Positions 50,258 to 59,338 are shown, numbered from the stretch's first letter. The stretch is 64,000 nt of DNA from Fimenecus sp964527585 (GCA_964527585.1 CAZGPE010000001.1:1-64000); one strand, 5' to 3'. Notes: generated by a model not told the origin, from the sequence alone. Made by a program: numbers and translations.

Positions 50258-50959
50258 TTACCATTCAATGTATTCGACGGGAGTCGGTTTTTCGTTGAGC
50301 AAAAGTTTATCGACTCTTCCGTTTTTAACTTTAATTACCTTATCCGCCATCGGAGCGAGTGCCGAGTTATGAGTAATAACGATTACGGTTACGCCTTTTT
50401 CACGGCAGGTATCCTGCAAAAGTTTAAGTATCGACTTACCGGTGATATAGTCAAGCGCACCCGTCGGTTCGTCGCAAAGCAAAAGTTTCGGATTTTTGGC
50501 AAGCGCTCTCGCAATCGAAACCCTCTGCTGTTCACCGCCGGAAAGCTGAGACGGGAAGTTGTCCAAACGGTTGGAAAGTCCGACCTCTTTAAGAACATCG
50601 GAAGCATCAAGCGGATTTTTCGTTATTTGCAGCGCAAGTTCGACATTTTCAAGCGCAGTAAGGTTTCCGACAAGGTTATAAAACTGGAAAACGAAACCTA
50701 CATCATCACGCCTGTAAGCCGTTAACTGTGATTCGTTGAATTTTGTAATATCCACATTGTCAACATAGATACTTCCCGATGTAGCCGTATCCATTCCGCC
50801 GAGAATATTAAGTACCGTGGTTTTACCGGCTCCGCTGGGGCCGACAATTACGACGAATTCGCCCTTTTCGATTCCGAATCCGATCTCGTCAACCGCCTTT
50901 ATTTCAACCTCGCCCGTTTTATATGTTTTTGTTACATTTCGGACTTCAATAAATGCCAT
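50258..50959 (-). CDS. ABC transporter ATPase (MacB/LolD-like)
   Basis: A 233-residue nucleotide-binding subunit. Walker A is GPSGAGKTT, the Q-loop is FVFQFYNLV, the signature is LSGGEQQR, and Walker B is LLLCDEPTGALD followed by the H-loop VIVITHNSALAP. The sequence class is that of exporters partnered with FtsX-type permeases. First gene of the minus-strand set ending at 40617. I could not find a convincing promoter in 50960-51060. Confidence 0.95.
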   Translation of the reverse strand: MAFIEVRNVTKTYKTGEVEIKAVDEIGFGIEKGEFVVIVGPSGAGKTTVLNILGGMDTATSGSIYVDNVDITKFNESQLTAYRRDDVGFVFQFYNLVGNLTALENVELALQITKNPLDASDVLKEVGLSNRLDNFPSQLSGGEQQRVSIARALAKNPKLLLCDEPTGALDYITGKSILKLLQDTCREKGVTVIVITHNSALAPMADKVIKVKNGRVDKLLLNEKPTPVEYIEW

Positions 50960-51070
50960 ACCGAAAACTCCCCTATTGTAAAATTATATTCTGTAATATT
51001 GTACCACACCGTAAAATAAATTTCCACAAAAAATACGATAATTAAAATTTAGTTTACAATATAAATCGCA

Positions 51071-51105
51071 TAAAAAAAGCACACTCGGGATTTCCGAATG
51101 TGCTT
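51071..51105 (-). terminator. Terminator of the IPATG protein gene
   Basis: AAGCACA(TT)CGG / CCG(AG)TGTGCTT hairpin with a short loop, followed by seven T on the minus strand, 20 bp past the stop. Confidence 0.85.
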
Positions 51106-51124
51106 ATATTCAGATTATGTAAAA

Positions 51125-52048
51125 TCAGTCGTCGTTACCGGTCTTTTTTCTTGTAAGAAGAAGAGCCGCACCTGCCGCAAGAGCAACTGCCGCAACTGCG
51201 GGAATCGCATAGTCTCCGGTAGCGGGGATGTCGGAAGGATTCTCGGTGTTTGAACCGCTTGACGAACCGCCGCTCGACGAACCGTCATCACTGCTGTCGC
51301 CTCTGAAAAGGTTAGCAAGAGCGGAAGTGATTGTTTCGATCGAATCACCGAAGCCTCTGAAAAGCTGAGCGAGGTCGGAAGGAGTATATCCTTCGAAAAT
51401 GTCCTCGAAAACATTTGTTGTTGCGTCATCGGAAACGATTGCTTCAAGCAAAGCTTCTTTTTCGGCTGTTGTGATAACTCTGTCTTTGTAAAGCTGATTT
51501 ATAATCGCAGTAGCTTCGTCGGCTGTGATAACATTGTTACCTACGAGAGTAACGAGAACGCTCTGCATTTGATTGGCGTTAAGTTTCGAAAGGATGTCAA
51601 CATACTGCTGGAGATCGTCGGTCATTTCGGGACCTTTATCTGCGGTTGTATCCTCACCGGTTGTTGTTTCAACGGGATAAATCGTGTCGATTATCGCACC
51701 GGTAAGTAAAGTTGTAAGCATAGCAGCCGAACTGTCGGAAAATCCGACATCTTCTTTAACAGCCGCAACCGCTTGCGAAACAAGTTCTTTAATCGAAGCG
51801 GGATCGTTATCGTAAGCATCTTTGTATGCCGAAAAATCGGATATACCAGAAATTACATCTCTCTTTACGGCGTTTCTGCCGCCGATTGTTTCAATATCAT
51901 TTCCCTTTTCCGCCGAAGCGAGAACAAGCGATGCCACTTGTTTCTGCTGAGCGTCGTTCAATGCGTCGACATTTGCGCCTGCGAAAGCGGGTATGCAAAC
52001 GGTAAACAACAATGAAAGAACAACCAAAACAGACATTACTTTTTTCAT
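51125..52048 (-). CDS. Secreted, sortase-type anchored protein, unknown
   Basis: A 307-residue surface protein. A signal peptide of about 23 residues ends ...CIPAFAGA. The body is helical and Asp/Ala-rich, with two EF-like or repeat-like blocks (ITADEATAIINQLYKDRVITTAEKE). A Gly/Ser linker leads to the C-terminal signal IPATGD followed by a hydrophobic stretch and RKKTG. The IPATG motif resembles an LPXTG variant, common in this group. No enzyme motif is visible. Strong promoter and terminator suggest a single-gene unit. Confidence 0.78.
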   Translation of the reverse strand: MKKVMSVLVVLSLLFTVCIPAFAGANVDALNDAQQKQVASLVLASAEKGNDIETIGGRNAVKRDVISGISDFSAYKDAYDNDPASIKELVSQAVAAVKEDVGFSDSSAAMLTTLLTGAIIDTIYPVETTTGEDTTADKGPEMTDDLQQYVDILSKLNANQMQSVLVTLVGNNVITADEATAIINQLYKDRVITTAEKEALLEAIVSDDATTNVFEDIFEGYTPSDLAQLFRGFGDSIETITSALANLFRGDSSDDGSSSGGSSSGSNTENPSDIPATGDYAIPAVAAVALAAGAALLLTRKKTGNDD

Positions 52049-52112
52049 ATCTCGTTATTTCCCTTCTAAATTAACGCCACGAATTAGGCATAATCTCTTT
52101 TATACAAATTGA

Positions 52113-52141
52113 ATTATAACAGTTTGCAAAATCAATGTCAA
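52113..52141 (-). promoter_or_regulatory. Promoter of the IPATG surface protein
   Basis: Consensus TTGACA (52141-52136) and TATAAT (52118-52113) with a 17-bp spacer on the minus strand, giving a leader of about 60 nt. Confidence 0.88.
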
Positions 52142-52225
52142 CCTAAATGTTCAAGAATTTATCAAAAAAGATAACAAATTTTATCGTCATTTTTGACAAT
52201 ACTATTCCTGCCGGGAGGTGAAAAT

Positions 52226-52402
52226 ATGAAAAAGAAGAATAAAAAATCAGCGAAATCCGTCTGCGGTGCTTCAACCGAAGCCGCACGGGAAATTGCGCAA
52301 ATATGGGAAGACAGCGGTGAAATCAAGTCCGATGTGCTCGGCAGTTATACCGGAAACCCGATTGACACCGACAGACCCATTCAAGACGCCGACGACCTTT
52401 AA
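52226..52402 (+). CDS. Small basic/acidic protein, unknown
   Basis: A 58-residue hypothetical protein starting MKKKNKKSAKSVCGA. The basic N-terminus is followed by an acidic, Asp-rich C-terminus (TDRPIQDADDL). A strong GGGAGGTG Shine-Dalgarno sits 6 bp before ATG 52226; the frame's upstream codons are ignored. It lies just before the rimP promoter on the same strand. No family recognised. The Shine-Dalgarno and biased composition suggest a real gene. Confidence 0.55.
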   Translation: MKKKNKKSAKSVCGASTEAAREIAQIWEDSGEIKSDVLGSYTGNPIDTDRPIQDADDL

Positions 52403-52490
52403 TCCGTTCGAAATTCCCGTAAAAAAAGGTAAATATTACCTGTATGCAAGCGGTTTATATTATATACTATTAAATAATATAAAAAAACAC

Positions 52491-52519
52491 TTGCAAAACG
52501 GATATATATGTGTTATTAT
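52491..52519 (+). promoter_or_regulatory. Promoter of the rimP-nusA-infB operon
   Basis: TTGCAA (52491-52496) and TATTAT (52514-52519), spacer 17 bp, 72 bp before rimP. Sigma-A type. Confidence 0.7.
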
Positions 52520-52544
52520 GTCAAGGTACGAATATGAGTAAACT

Positions 52545-52578
52545 GAGAGTGGGTTTTGAAACCCGCTCTCTTAATTTT
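52545..52578 (+). promoter_or_regulatory. Leader hairpin before rimP
   Basis: An 11-bp stem (GAGAGTGGGTT / AACCCGCTCTC, one T-G pair) with a 4-base loop, followed by TTAATTTTAT, between the promoter and the rimP Shine-Dalgarno. It looks like a weak intrinsic terminator or attenuator. Autogenous control through NusA is known for this operon in other bacteria, so attenuation is plausible. Confidence 0.55.
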
Positions 52579-52590
52579 ATAGGAGGATTT

Positions 52591-53082
52591 ATGGCAGAAA
52601 AGAAAAAGAACACGGTTTCGGTTGTGTGGGATATTGCGCAGCCGCTTGCCGAAGAACTCGGACTTCGCCTTTGGGATGTCCGTTTCCTCAAAGAAGGCGT
52701 CAACTGGTATCTGCGCATCATCATCGACAGAGATGACCGCCCCGTTGACATCGACGATTGTGTCAATATGAGCCACGCTATCGACGAACCGCTCGACAGA
52801 TACGACCCGATTGACCGCAGTTACTCTTTGCAGGTTCAGTCTCCCGGTCTCGAACGGGAACTTACGAGAGATTTCCATTTCGAAAAATATCTCGGAGAAA
52901 AAGTCATGGTAAAATTCATCCGTGCATATAACGGAAAGCGTGAATACAAAGGTACTCTCGCTTCGCACTGCAACGGAGATGTTTCGGTTACTCTCCCCGA
53001 CGGAGAAACAATCGAATTCAATAAAAAAGACACATCGTGGATTAAACTCGATGATTTTGGAGGTTTTGAAAAAGATGAATAA
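52591..53082 (+). CDS. rimP: Ribosome maturation factor RimP
   Basis: A 163-residue RimP, which assists 30S assembly. The N-terminal domain carries LGLRLWDVRFLKEGVNWYLRIIIDRDD and DIDDCVNMSHAIDEPLD. The C-terminal SH3-like domain follows YSLQVQSPGLERELT. ATG 52591 has AGGAGG 7 bp upstream; the frame opens earlier through the leader hairpin, but that is not coding. It overlaps nusA by 8 bp. Confidence 0.95.
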   Translation: MAEKKKNTVSVVWDIAQPLAEELGLRLWDVRFLKEGVNWYLRIIIDRDDRPVDIDDCVNMSHAIDEPLDRYDPIDRSYSLQVQSPGLERELTRDFHFEKYLGEKVMVKFIRAYNGKREYKGTLASHCNGDVSVTLPDGETIEFNKKDTSWIKLDDFGGFEKDE

Positions 53083-54124
53083 GGAATTTTTTGAAGCAGT
53101 TGCTCTTATGGAAAAGGAAAAAGGTATTCCCGCAGAATATCTCTATGAGAAAATCCAGAACGCAATCGTTGTTGCGGTTAAAAAAGATTACAACGGCAAA
53201 GATGTTGTTGCCTGCGAAATCAATCCCGAAAAAAGCGAAATGAATGTTTACTACTGCCGTACCGTAGTCGAAGAAGTCGAAGATCCCGACACCGAAATTT
53301 CGCTTGAAGACGCTCAGGAAATCAAAAAGAAATATAAAATCGGTGATGAAGTCAGAGTTAAACTCGGTAAAAAAGACTTCGGCAGAATTGCCGCTCAGAC
53401 CGCTAAGCATGTAATCCGTCAGGGTATCCGTGATGCCGAAAAAGGTCAGATTCTCGAAGAGTTCCAGTCTAAAAACCAAGAACTTGTTTCCGCAAGAGTT
53501 CAGAGAATCGACGCCGTTACGGGCAACGCAACTCTCGAAATCGGCAAAGCCGAAGCAATTCTTCCCAAGAGCGAACAGGTTCCCGACGAAGTTCTCGAAG
53601 AAGATCAACTTATCAAAGTATTTATCGTCGATGTTAAGAATACGGAAAAAGGCCCCAAGGCTATGATTTCCCGTAAACATCCCGGACTCGTAAGAAGACT
53701 TTTCGAAATCGAAGTTCCCGAAATTTACGAAGGTACGGTAATCATCGACTCCGTTTCCCGTGAAGCAGGCGCAAGAACAAAAATCGCCGTTCACTCGAAA
53801 GACGAAAATGTCGATGCTATCGGTGCCTGCATCGGCCCCAAAGGCACAAGAGTCGGTCAAATCGTCGAAGCACTCGGCGGTGAGAAAATCGACATCATCA
53901 ATTACAGCGAAAATCCCGAAGAGTTTATCGCAGCGGCTCTCGCTCCCGCAAATGTTCTCGAAGTCGAAATCGAAAGCCTCGAAAACAAGATCTGTCATGT
54001 AACGGTTCCCGACAATCAGCTTTCACTCGCAATCGGTAACAAGGGACAGAACGCCCGCCTTGCAGCTCACCTTACGGGCTGGAAAATTGATATTAAACCC
54101 GAAAGCGGTTTCTATGAGGGTTAA
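53075..54124 (+). CDS. nusA: Transcription factor NusA
   Basis: A 349-residue NusA, binding RNA polymerase in pausing, termination and antitermination. The N-terminal domain starts MNKEFFEAVALMEKEKGIP. An S1 domain follows (about 135-200). Two KH domains lie behind it, with GACIGPKGTRVGQIV and AIGNKGQNARLAAHLTGWKI. It lacks the C-terminal acidic repeats of E. coli, as in Firmicutes. ATG 53075 is chosen; GGAGG is 11 bp away. A TTG three codons earlier is possible. Confidence 0.95.
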   Translation: MNKEFFEAVALMEKEKGIPAEYLYEKIQNAIVVAVKKDYNGKDVVACEINPEKSEMNVYYCRTVVEEVEDPDTEISLEDAQEIKKKYKIGDEVRVKLGKKDFGRIAAQTAKHVIRQGIRDAEKGQILEEFQSKNQELVSARVQRIDAVTGNATLEIGKAEAILPKSEQVPDEVLEEDQLIKVFIVDVKNTEKGPKAMISRKHPGLVRRLFEIEVPEIYEGTVIIDSVSREAGARTKIAVHSKDENVDAIGACIGPKGTRVGQIVEALGGEKIDIINYSENPEEFIAAALAPANVLEVEIESLENKICHVTVPDNQLSLAIGNKGQNARLAAHLTGWKIDIKPESGFYEG

Positions 54125-54164
54125 GTCCCTTTGCGAAAATACTTAAACGGCAGGAGACGGTAAA

Positions 54165-54431
54165 ATGGCGAACAAAAAAATTCCGATGCGCAAATGTTTG
54201 GGCTGCGCAGAGCAAAAACCGAAGAAAGAACTTGTGCGTGTGGTTAAAAGCGCCGACGGAGAAATCGGACTCGACCTCACCGGCAAGAAAAACGGCAGAG
54301 GCGCTTATATCTGCCCGAATGCTTCCTGCCTTGAAAAAGCGAGAAAGGCAAAACGCCTTGAGCGTGCATTTGAATGTGCCGTTTCTCAGGAAGTTTACGA
54401 AACATTGGAGCGTGAACTCGAAAATGAATGA
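54165..54431 (+). CDS. rnpM: RNase P modulator RnpM (YlxR)
   Basis: An 88-residue YlxR-family protein, an RNA-binding regulator of RNase P in Bacillus. The family Cys/Gly pattern is RKCLGCAEQKPKKELVRVV, with KKNGRGAYIC following. Between nusA and ylxQ as in all Firmicutes. Overlaps ylxQ by 8 bp. Confidence 0.95.
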   Translation: MANKKIPMRKCLGCAEQKPKKELVRVVKSADGEIGLDLTGKKNGRGAYICPNASCLEKARKAKRLERAFECAVSQEVYETLERELENE

Positions 54432-54738
54432 TAAAGCATTAAATTTGCTCGGTATGGCAAGACGGGCCGACAAAATAAGCCTCGGACACGATGCAAGCGT
54501 AAGTTCCGTAAAATCGAAAAACGCCTGTGCGTGTGTGCTCAGCGCCGACTCGTCGCAAAGACTTAAGGACGAAATGAAAAATCTCTGTTCGTTCGCAAAC
54601 TCCGATATTGCTTTTATCGAAAGCACATACACAATGGCACAGCTCGGAATTTCAATGGGCACGAAAACCACTGCGGTTTTCACCGTTAACGATTCCGGTT
54701 TTGCCCAAAGATTTATTCAACTCACACGGGAGGACTAA
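54424..54738 (+). CDS. ylxQ: L7Ae-family RNA-binding protein YlxQ
   Basis: A 104-residue L7Ae/L30e-fold protein. It begins MNDKALNLLGMARRADKISLG and carries CACVLSADSSQRLKDEM and GISMGTKTTAVFTVND. YlxQ is thought to bind kink-turn RNAs. It sits between rnpM and infB. ATG 54424 falls inside the rnpM stop codon region. Longer upstream frames are shadows. Confidence 0.9.
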   Translation: MNDKALNLLGMARRADKISLGHDASVSSVKSKNACACVLSADSSQRLKDEMKNLCSFANSDIAFIESTYTMAQLGISMGTKTTAVFTVNDSGFAQRFIQLTRED

Positions 54739-54741
54739 TAT

Positions 54742-57126
54742 ATGGCGATTAAAAAGAACAAACTTCACGAAGTCGCTAAAGACTTCGATATATCAAGCAA
54801 AGTTTTAGTTGACCTTTTGTCAAAGCATTTTGACGGAGAAAAGAAATCTCAGACTTCGCTTGAAGACAAAGAGATGGATGTCATCTTTGAATTTTTGACA
54901 AAAGAACATTCGGTCGAAAACTTCGACAGTTACTTTGCAATGCAAAAAGACAAAAAAGAACCGGTAAAAGAAAAGGCACCCGCAAAGAAATCATCAGATG
55001 CGGCCAAAACCGAAAAGACTCAGAAAAAGGAACCGCAGAAATCCGCTTCCAAGCCTTCGAAACCCGTTTCGAACACCGGCGCTTCCGAGCAACTTCCCAA
55101 GAAAAAGGAAAAAGACCCCAACAAGCCGATGCAGTCGAGAACAAAAGGCGAAGTCCGTCATGTTGACACAAGAGCCGGCTCGGTTGACCTCGACAAATAC
55201 AACGAAAGATACGAAAACATCGCTCCGGCAAACGACAAGAACATTGATTCTGGCGTTAAAAAGCAGAAACTCAAGCAAAAATCTCAGCAGTACCGCAGAC
55301 AAGGTATGAGAAGCCGTAAGCACGAAAGCGAAGCGGAAAGACTCAAGAGAATCGCAGCCGAAAGAGCGAAGAAACAGATTAAGATTACCGTTCCCGAAGA
55401 AATCACAGTCGGTGAACTTGCGGCTTTGCTTAAAATGACCGCCGCAGAAGTCATCAAAAAACTCTTCTCTTTGGGTATGATGGCAACAGTAAACGAAGTT
55501 ATCGACTACGACACAGCGGAAATCGTCGCAACCGAACTCGGTGCGAAAGTCGAAAAAGAAGTTGTCGTTACAATCGAAGAAAGAATTATCGACGATACCG
55601 TCGACTCCGAAGAAGACCTTCAGCCCAGAGATCCCGTCGTTGTTGTTATGGGCCATGTCGACCACGGCAAAACTTCGCTTCTCGACGCAATCAGAAACAC
55701 TTCGGTTACCGAAACCGAAGCAGGCGGTATCACTCAGCACATCGGTGCTTACAGAGTTACCACTCCCGACGGAAAAATCACCTTCCTCGACACCCCCGGC
55801 CACGCTGCGTTTACTTCGATGCGTGCAAGAGGTGCGATGGCTACGGATATTGCTATTCTTGTCGTTGCGGCAGACGACGGAATTATGCCTCAGACAATTG
55901 AGGCAATAAACCATGCCAAAGCGGCAAATGTATCCATTATCGTTGCAATAAACAAGATGGATAAACCCGGCGCTTCTCCAGACAAGATTATGCAGCAGCT
56001 TACCGAACACGAACTCGTTCCGGAAGAATGGGGCGGCGATGTAATCTGTATTCCCGTTTCCGCTAAAAACAGACAGGGTATCGACAAAGTCCTCGATTCA
56101 ATCAATCTCGTTGCGGAAATGCTCGAACTCAAAGCCAATCCCAACCGTGCGGCTAAAGGTATCGTAATCGAAGCGAAACTCGACAAAGGCAGAGGCCCCG
56201 TTGCCACCGTCCTTGTTCAAAACGGTACTCTTAAAGCGGGCGACATCGTAGTTGCCGGAAGTTCTGTCGGAAGAGTCAGAGTTATGACAAACGAAAACGG
56301 CAAAGTTCTCGAAACCGCAGGCCCCTCTGTTCCGGTTGAAATTATGGGTCTTGCCGAAGTTCCACAAGCAGGCGATACTTTCGATGCCGTTTCCGACGAA
56401 AGACTTGCCCGTGAACTTGTCGAACAGAGAAAGCGTGAAGCCAAGGAAGAAGAATTCAGACAGTATCAGAAAGTTACTCTCGACAACCTCTTCTCCTCGA
56501 TTTCTCAAGGCGATATGAAAGAACTTAACATCATCGTCAAAGCCGATGTTCAAGGCTCGGTCGAAGCGGTTAAGCAAAATGTCGAAAAACTCTCCAACGA
56601 AGAAGTTAAAGTTAAAGTTATCCACGGAAGCGTCGGCGCCGTTAACGAGTCGGATGTTATGCTCGCAAACGCATCGAACGCAATCATCGTCGGATTCAAT
56701 GTACGCCCCGATCCCGTTGCCGCCGAAATTGCGGAAAGAGACGGAATTGATATGAGAATGTACCGTGTAATCTACGACTGTATCGAAGAACTCGAAGCCG
56801 CTATCAAAGGTATGCTCGCTCCGAAATTCCGTGAAGTCGTTCTCGGCAGAGCCGAAGTTCGTAATGTATTCAAACTTTCTTCTGCGGGTATGATCGCCGG
56901 TTCGTATATCCTCGACGGTAAAATCACGAGAAACTCTCAAATCCGTGTCGTAAGAGACGGTATCGTTATCTTCGAAGACGCTATCGCTTCTCTTAAGCGT
57001 TTCAAAGAGGACGCAAAAGAAGTCGCTTCGGGATACGAATGCGGTGTCGGTCTTGAAAAATTCAACGACATCAAAGAGGGCGACATCCTCGAAGCGTTTA
57101 TAATGGAAGAAGTCAAGGCTGACTGA
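54742..57126 (+). CDS. infB: Translation initiation factor IF-2
   Basis: A 794-residue IF-2. The N-terminal domain begins MAIKKNKLHEVAKDFDISSKVL. A long Lys/Glu/Pro-rich linker covers residues 75-190. The second N-domain carries VTVPEEITVGELAALLKMTAAEVIKKL-type sequence. The G-domain has GHVDHGKT, DTPGH, NKMDKPGA and SAK, then domains II-IV. Normal length for the family. AGGAGG Shine-Dalgarno. Confidence 0.97.
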   Translation: MAIKKNKLHEVAKDFDISSKVLVDLLSKHFDGEKKSQTSLEDKEMDVIFEFLTKEHSVENFDSYFAMQKDKKEPVKEKAPAKKSSDAAKTEKTQKKEPQKSASKPSKPVSNTGASEQLPKKKEKDPNKPMQSRTKGEVRHVDTRAGSVDLDKYNERYENIAPANDKNIDSGVKKQKLKQKSQQYRRQGMRSRKHESEAERLKRIAAERAKKQIKITVPEEITVGELAALLKMTAAEVIKKLFSLGMMATVNEVIDYDTAEIVATELGAKVEKEVVVTIEERIIDDTVDSEEDLQPRDPVVVVMGHVDHGKTSLLDAIRNTSVTETEAGGITQHIGAYRVTTPDGKITFLDTPGHAAFTSMRARGAMATDIAILVVAADDGIMPQTIEAINHAKAANVSIIVAINKMDKPGASPDKIMQQLTEHELVPEEWGGDVICIPVSAKNRQGIDKVLDSINLVAEMLELKANPNRAAKGIVIEAKLDKGRGPVATVLVQNGTLKAGDIVVAGSSVGRVRVMTNENGKVLETAGPSVPVEIMGLAEVPQAGDTFDAVSDERLARELVEQRKREAKEEEFRQYQKVTLDNLFSSISQGDMKELNIIVKADVQGSVEAVKQNVEKLSNEEVKVKVIHGSVGAVNESDVMLANASNAIIVGFNVRPDPVAAEIAERDGIDMRMYRVIYDCIEELEAAIKGMLAPKFREVVLGRAEVRNVFKLSSAGMIAGSYILDGKITRNSQIRVVRDGIVIFEDAIASLKRFKEDAKEVASGYECGVGLEKFNDIKEGDILEAFIMEEVKAD

Positions 57127-57142
57127 TTTAACGGAGGTAAAA

Positions 57143-57499
57143 ATGGCAGGATACAGACAGGACAGAATGTCTGAGGACATAAAAAGAGAAATCATTGCCG
57201 TTATCAGAGAACTTAAAGACCCCAGAGTCAAAGACAAAATGCTGACCGTTGTCAGAGTCGATGTAAGCAAAGACCTTTCTTATGCAAAGGTCTTTGTAAG
57301 CGCTCTTGACGGCATTGACTCGGCAAAAGAAGCGGTTAAAGGTCTTGTCAGCGCAACGGGAAGAATCAGGCGTGAAGTCGGAACGAGACTCCGCCTTCGC
57401 AAAACTCCCGAATTGAAATTCGTTGCCGACGACTCTGTTGAACACGGTATGGAAATCTTCAAAAAAATCGAAAATCTGACGAGGGACGAAAATGAATAA
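57143..57499 (+). CDS. rbfA: Ribosome-binding factor A
   Basis: A 118-residue RbfA, a KH-type 30S maturation factor. It starts MAGYRQDRMSEDIKREI, with LKDPRVKDKMLTVVRVDVSKDLSYAKVFVS and a RLRKTPELKF motif near the end. A GGAGG Shine-Dalgarno precedes. Overlaps nrnA by 8 bp. Confidence 0.96.
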   Translation: MAGYRQDRMSEDIKREIIAVIRELKDPRVKDKMLTVVRVDVSKDLSYAKVFVSALDGIDSAKEAVKGLVSATGRIRREVGTRLRLRKTPELKFVADDSVEHGMEIFKKIENLTRDENE

Positions 57500-58451
57500 A
57501 ATCGACGAAAAAGCAGCGGCAAAACTGCTTAAAGAAAACGGCGATTTTCTTATTTTGACCCACCGTAATCCCGACGGAGACACAATCGGAAGTGCGTTTG
57601 CGCTTTTGCGTGCACTCGAAACTCTCGGCAAAAAAGCAAAAGTTATATGCACCGACGAATTCCCCGAAAAATATTCATATATAACCGTTCCCAATTGCTG
57701 CGAAATCGGTGAAAATCCGTATGTCGTGGCAGTTGATGTTGCGGATATGTCTCTTATCGGAGATGACCTTCGTCAAAAATACGAAAACGGCGTCGATCTT
57801 TGTATCGACCACCACATTTCCAACAAAGAATTCGCAAAAAATCTTCTTTTAAGGGAAAGTGCCGCCGCCTGTGAAATCGTATATGATGTAATAAAAGAAA
57901 TGGGTGTCGAAATCGGCGGAAAAATCGCAGACAGTCTCTATACCGGTATTGCGACCGACACCGGCTGTTTCCTTTTTTCGAATGTTACCGAATCCACCCA
58001 TAAAATCGCCGCCGACCTTATAAAATGCGGTGCGGATTTCTCGAACATAAACAGAATTATGTTCGAAACCAAATCTCTCGGATATTTCAAACTCGAAGCG
58101 GCTGCGCTGGGTACCGTTGAAACTCATTTCGACGGTAAATGCGCTTTTATGACCGTTACGAAAAAAATGCAGGAAGATGCCGGAATTAAAAACGGCGATT
58201 GCGAAGGCATTGCCGGACTTCCGAGAAAAATCGAAGGTGTGCTCGTTGCCGTAACCTTCAGAGAATGCGATAACGGAAAATATAAAGTTTCTCTGCGTTC
58301 TCACGCTCCCGTCGACTCATCGAAAATTTGTCTTAATTTCGGCGGAGGCGGACACTCAAGGGCTGCCGGATGCACTTTTTCGGCGGAAACCTTCGAAGAT
58401 GACAAAAAGAAACTCTTATCTATAATAGAAACGGAATTAAAAACTGTATGA
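57492..58451 (+). CDS. nrnA: Bifunctional oligoribonuclease/pAp phosphatase NrnA
   Basis: A 319-residue DHH-DHHA1 phosphoesterase. The metal motifs are THRNPDGDTIGSA, VDVADMSLIG and CIDHHISN, with GIATDTGCF between domains. The C-terminal DHHA1 motif is GGGGHSRAAG. It degrades short RNA (nano-RNA) and 3'-phosphoadenosine 5'-phosphate. Between rbfA and truB as expected. Confidence 0.95.
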   Translation: MNKIDEKAAAKLLKENGDFLILTHRNPDGDTIGSAFALLRALETLGKKAKVICTDEFPEKYSYITVPNCCEIGENPYVVAVDVADMSLIGDDLRQKYENGVDLCIDHHISNKEFAKNLLLRESAAACEIVYDVIKEMGVEIGGKIADSLYTGIATDTGCFLFSNVTESTHKIAADLIKCGADFSNINRIMFETKSLGYFKLEAAALGTVETHFDGKCAFMTVTKKMQEDAGIKNGDCEGIAGLPRKIEGVLVAVTFRECDNGKYKVSLRSHAPVDSSKICLNFGGGGHSRAAGCTFSAETFEDDKKKLLSIIETELKTV

Positions 58452-59338
58452 ACGGTTTAATACTTATTGATAAACCGAATAATATGACCTCGTTTTCAGC
58501 CGTAAACAGAGTTCGGAGAATTCTCTCGGTAAAAAAAGCGGGGCACACGGGAACGCTCGACCCTATGGCTACGGGCGTTCTTCCCATTGCTTTGTCCAAT
58601 TCCACACGGTTTATAGAACTTCTGCCCGTTCACGATAAATCCTATACCGCATCGGCACGCCTCGGACTTACAAGCGACACGCTCGACTCAACGGGAAAAA
58701 TCCTCACCCGTTCTTCAGGGAATGTGTCAAAAGAGGCTTTGCAAACGGCTTTAAGCAGATACATAGGTACCGTAAAACAAATTCCGCCTATGTATTCGGC
58801 AATAAGCAAAGACGGTAAGAGACTTTACGAACTCGCAAGACAGGGCATCGAAATCGAACGGGAAGCACGGGAAATCACAATTTATTCGCTTGAACTTCTT
58901 GATTTCGACGGCGAATGTTTCAGTTTTTCCGTCAGTTGCAGTGCGGGGACATACATAAGAAGTCTTATTGACGACATCGGCAGAGATTTAGGCTGCGGAG
59001 CGATTATGACCGACTTGCGCCGTACATCCGCCAATTCTTTTTCGATTGAATCGTGCGTTACACTCGAACAACTCGAACAAGCGGTTGCCGACGGCAAAGC
59101 CGACCCGTACATTATTCCGATTGACCGCTGTTTCGAAATTTATCCGAAAGCCGTTGTTTCCCCTGCTCAGTCGAAACGCTTTTCCAACGGCGGAGAACTC
59201 TCGGCAAACAGAGTATCCGATGTAACAAAAAGCGGTATTTACAGAGTTTATTCTCCCGAAAACGAATTTCTCGGTTTGGGAGAACTCAAAGAAGACGGCG
59301 ATATGCTGACGGTAAGGAAGGTGTTTGTCCGTGATTGA
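58448..59338 (+). CDS. truB: tRNA pseudouridine-55 synthase TruB
   Basis: A 296-residue TruB, making pseudouridine 55 in tRNA. It starts MNGLILIDKPNNMTSF; KKAGHTGTLDPMATGVLPI contains the catalytic Asp, and CSAGTYIRSLIDDIGRDLG follows. Overlaps nrnA by 4 bp and ribF by 8 bp. Confidence 0.96.
   Translation: MNGLILIDKPNNMTSFSAVNRVRRILSVKKAGHTGTLDPMATGVLPIALSNSTRFIELLPVHDKSYTASARLGLTSDTLDSTGKILTRSSGNVSKEALQTALSRYIGTVKQIPPMYSAISKDGKRLYELARQGIEIEREAREITIYSLELLDFDGECFSFSVSCSAGTYIRSLIDDIGRDLGCGAIMTDLRRTSANSFSIESCVTLEQLEQAVADGKADPYIIPIDRCFEIYPKAVVSPAQSKRFSNGGELSANRVSDVTKSGIYRVYSPENEFLGLGELKEDGDMLTVRKVFVRD

Noticed and set aside
50960..51060. Promoter for the ABC transporter operon
   Set aside because: TATAAT- and TACAAT-like boxes exist on the minus strand, but no acceptable -35 lies at 16-18 bp, so none is annotated.
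52510..52590. Upstream extension of rimP through the leader
   Set aside because: The added codons lie in the promoter -10 and the leader hairpin; ATG 52591 has AGGAGG and matches the family.
54994..56010. Long minus-strand frames opposite infB, nusA and nrdD
   Set aside because: Antisense to highly conserved core genes; they arise from the biased codon use of these genes.
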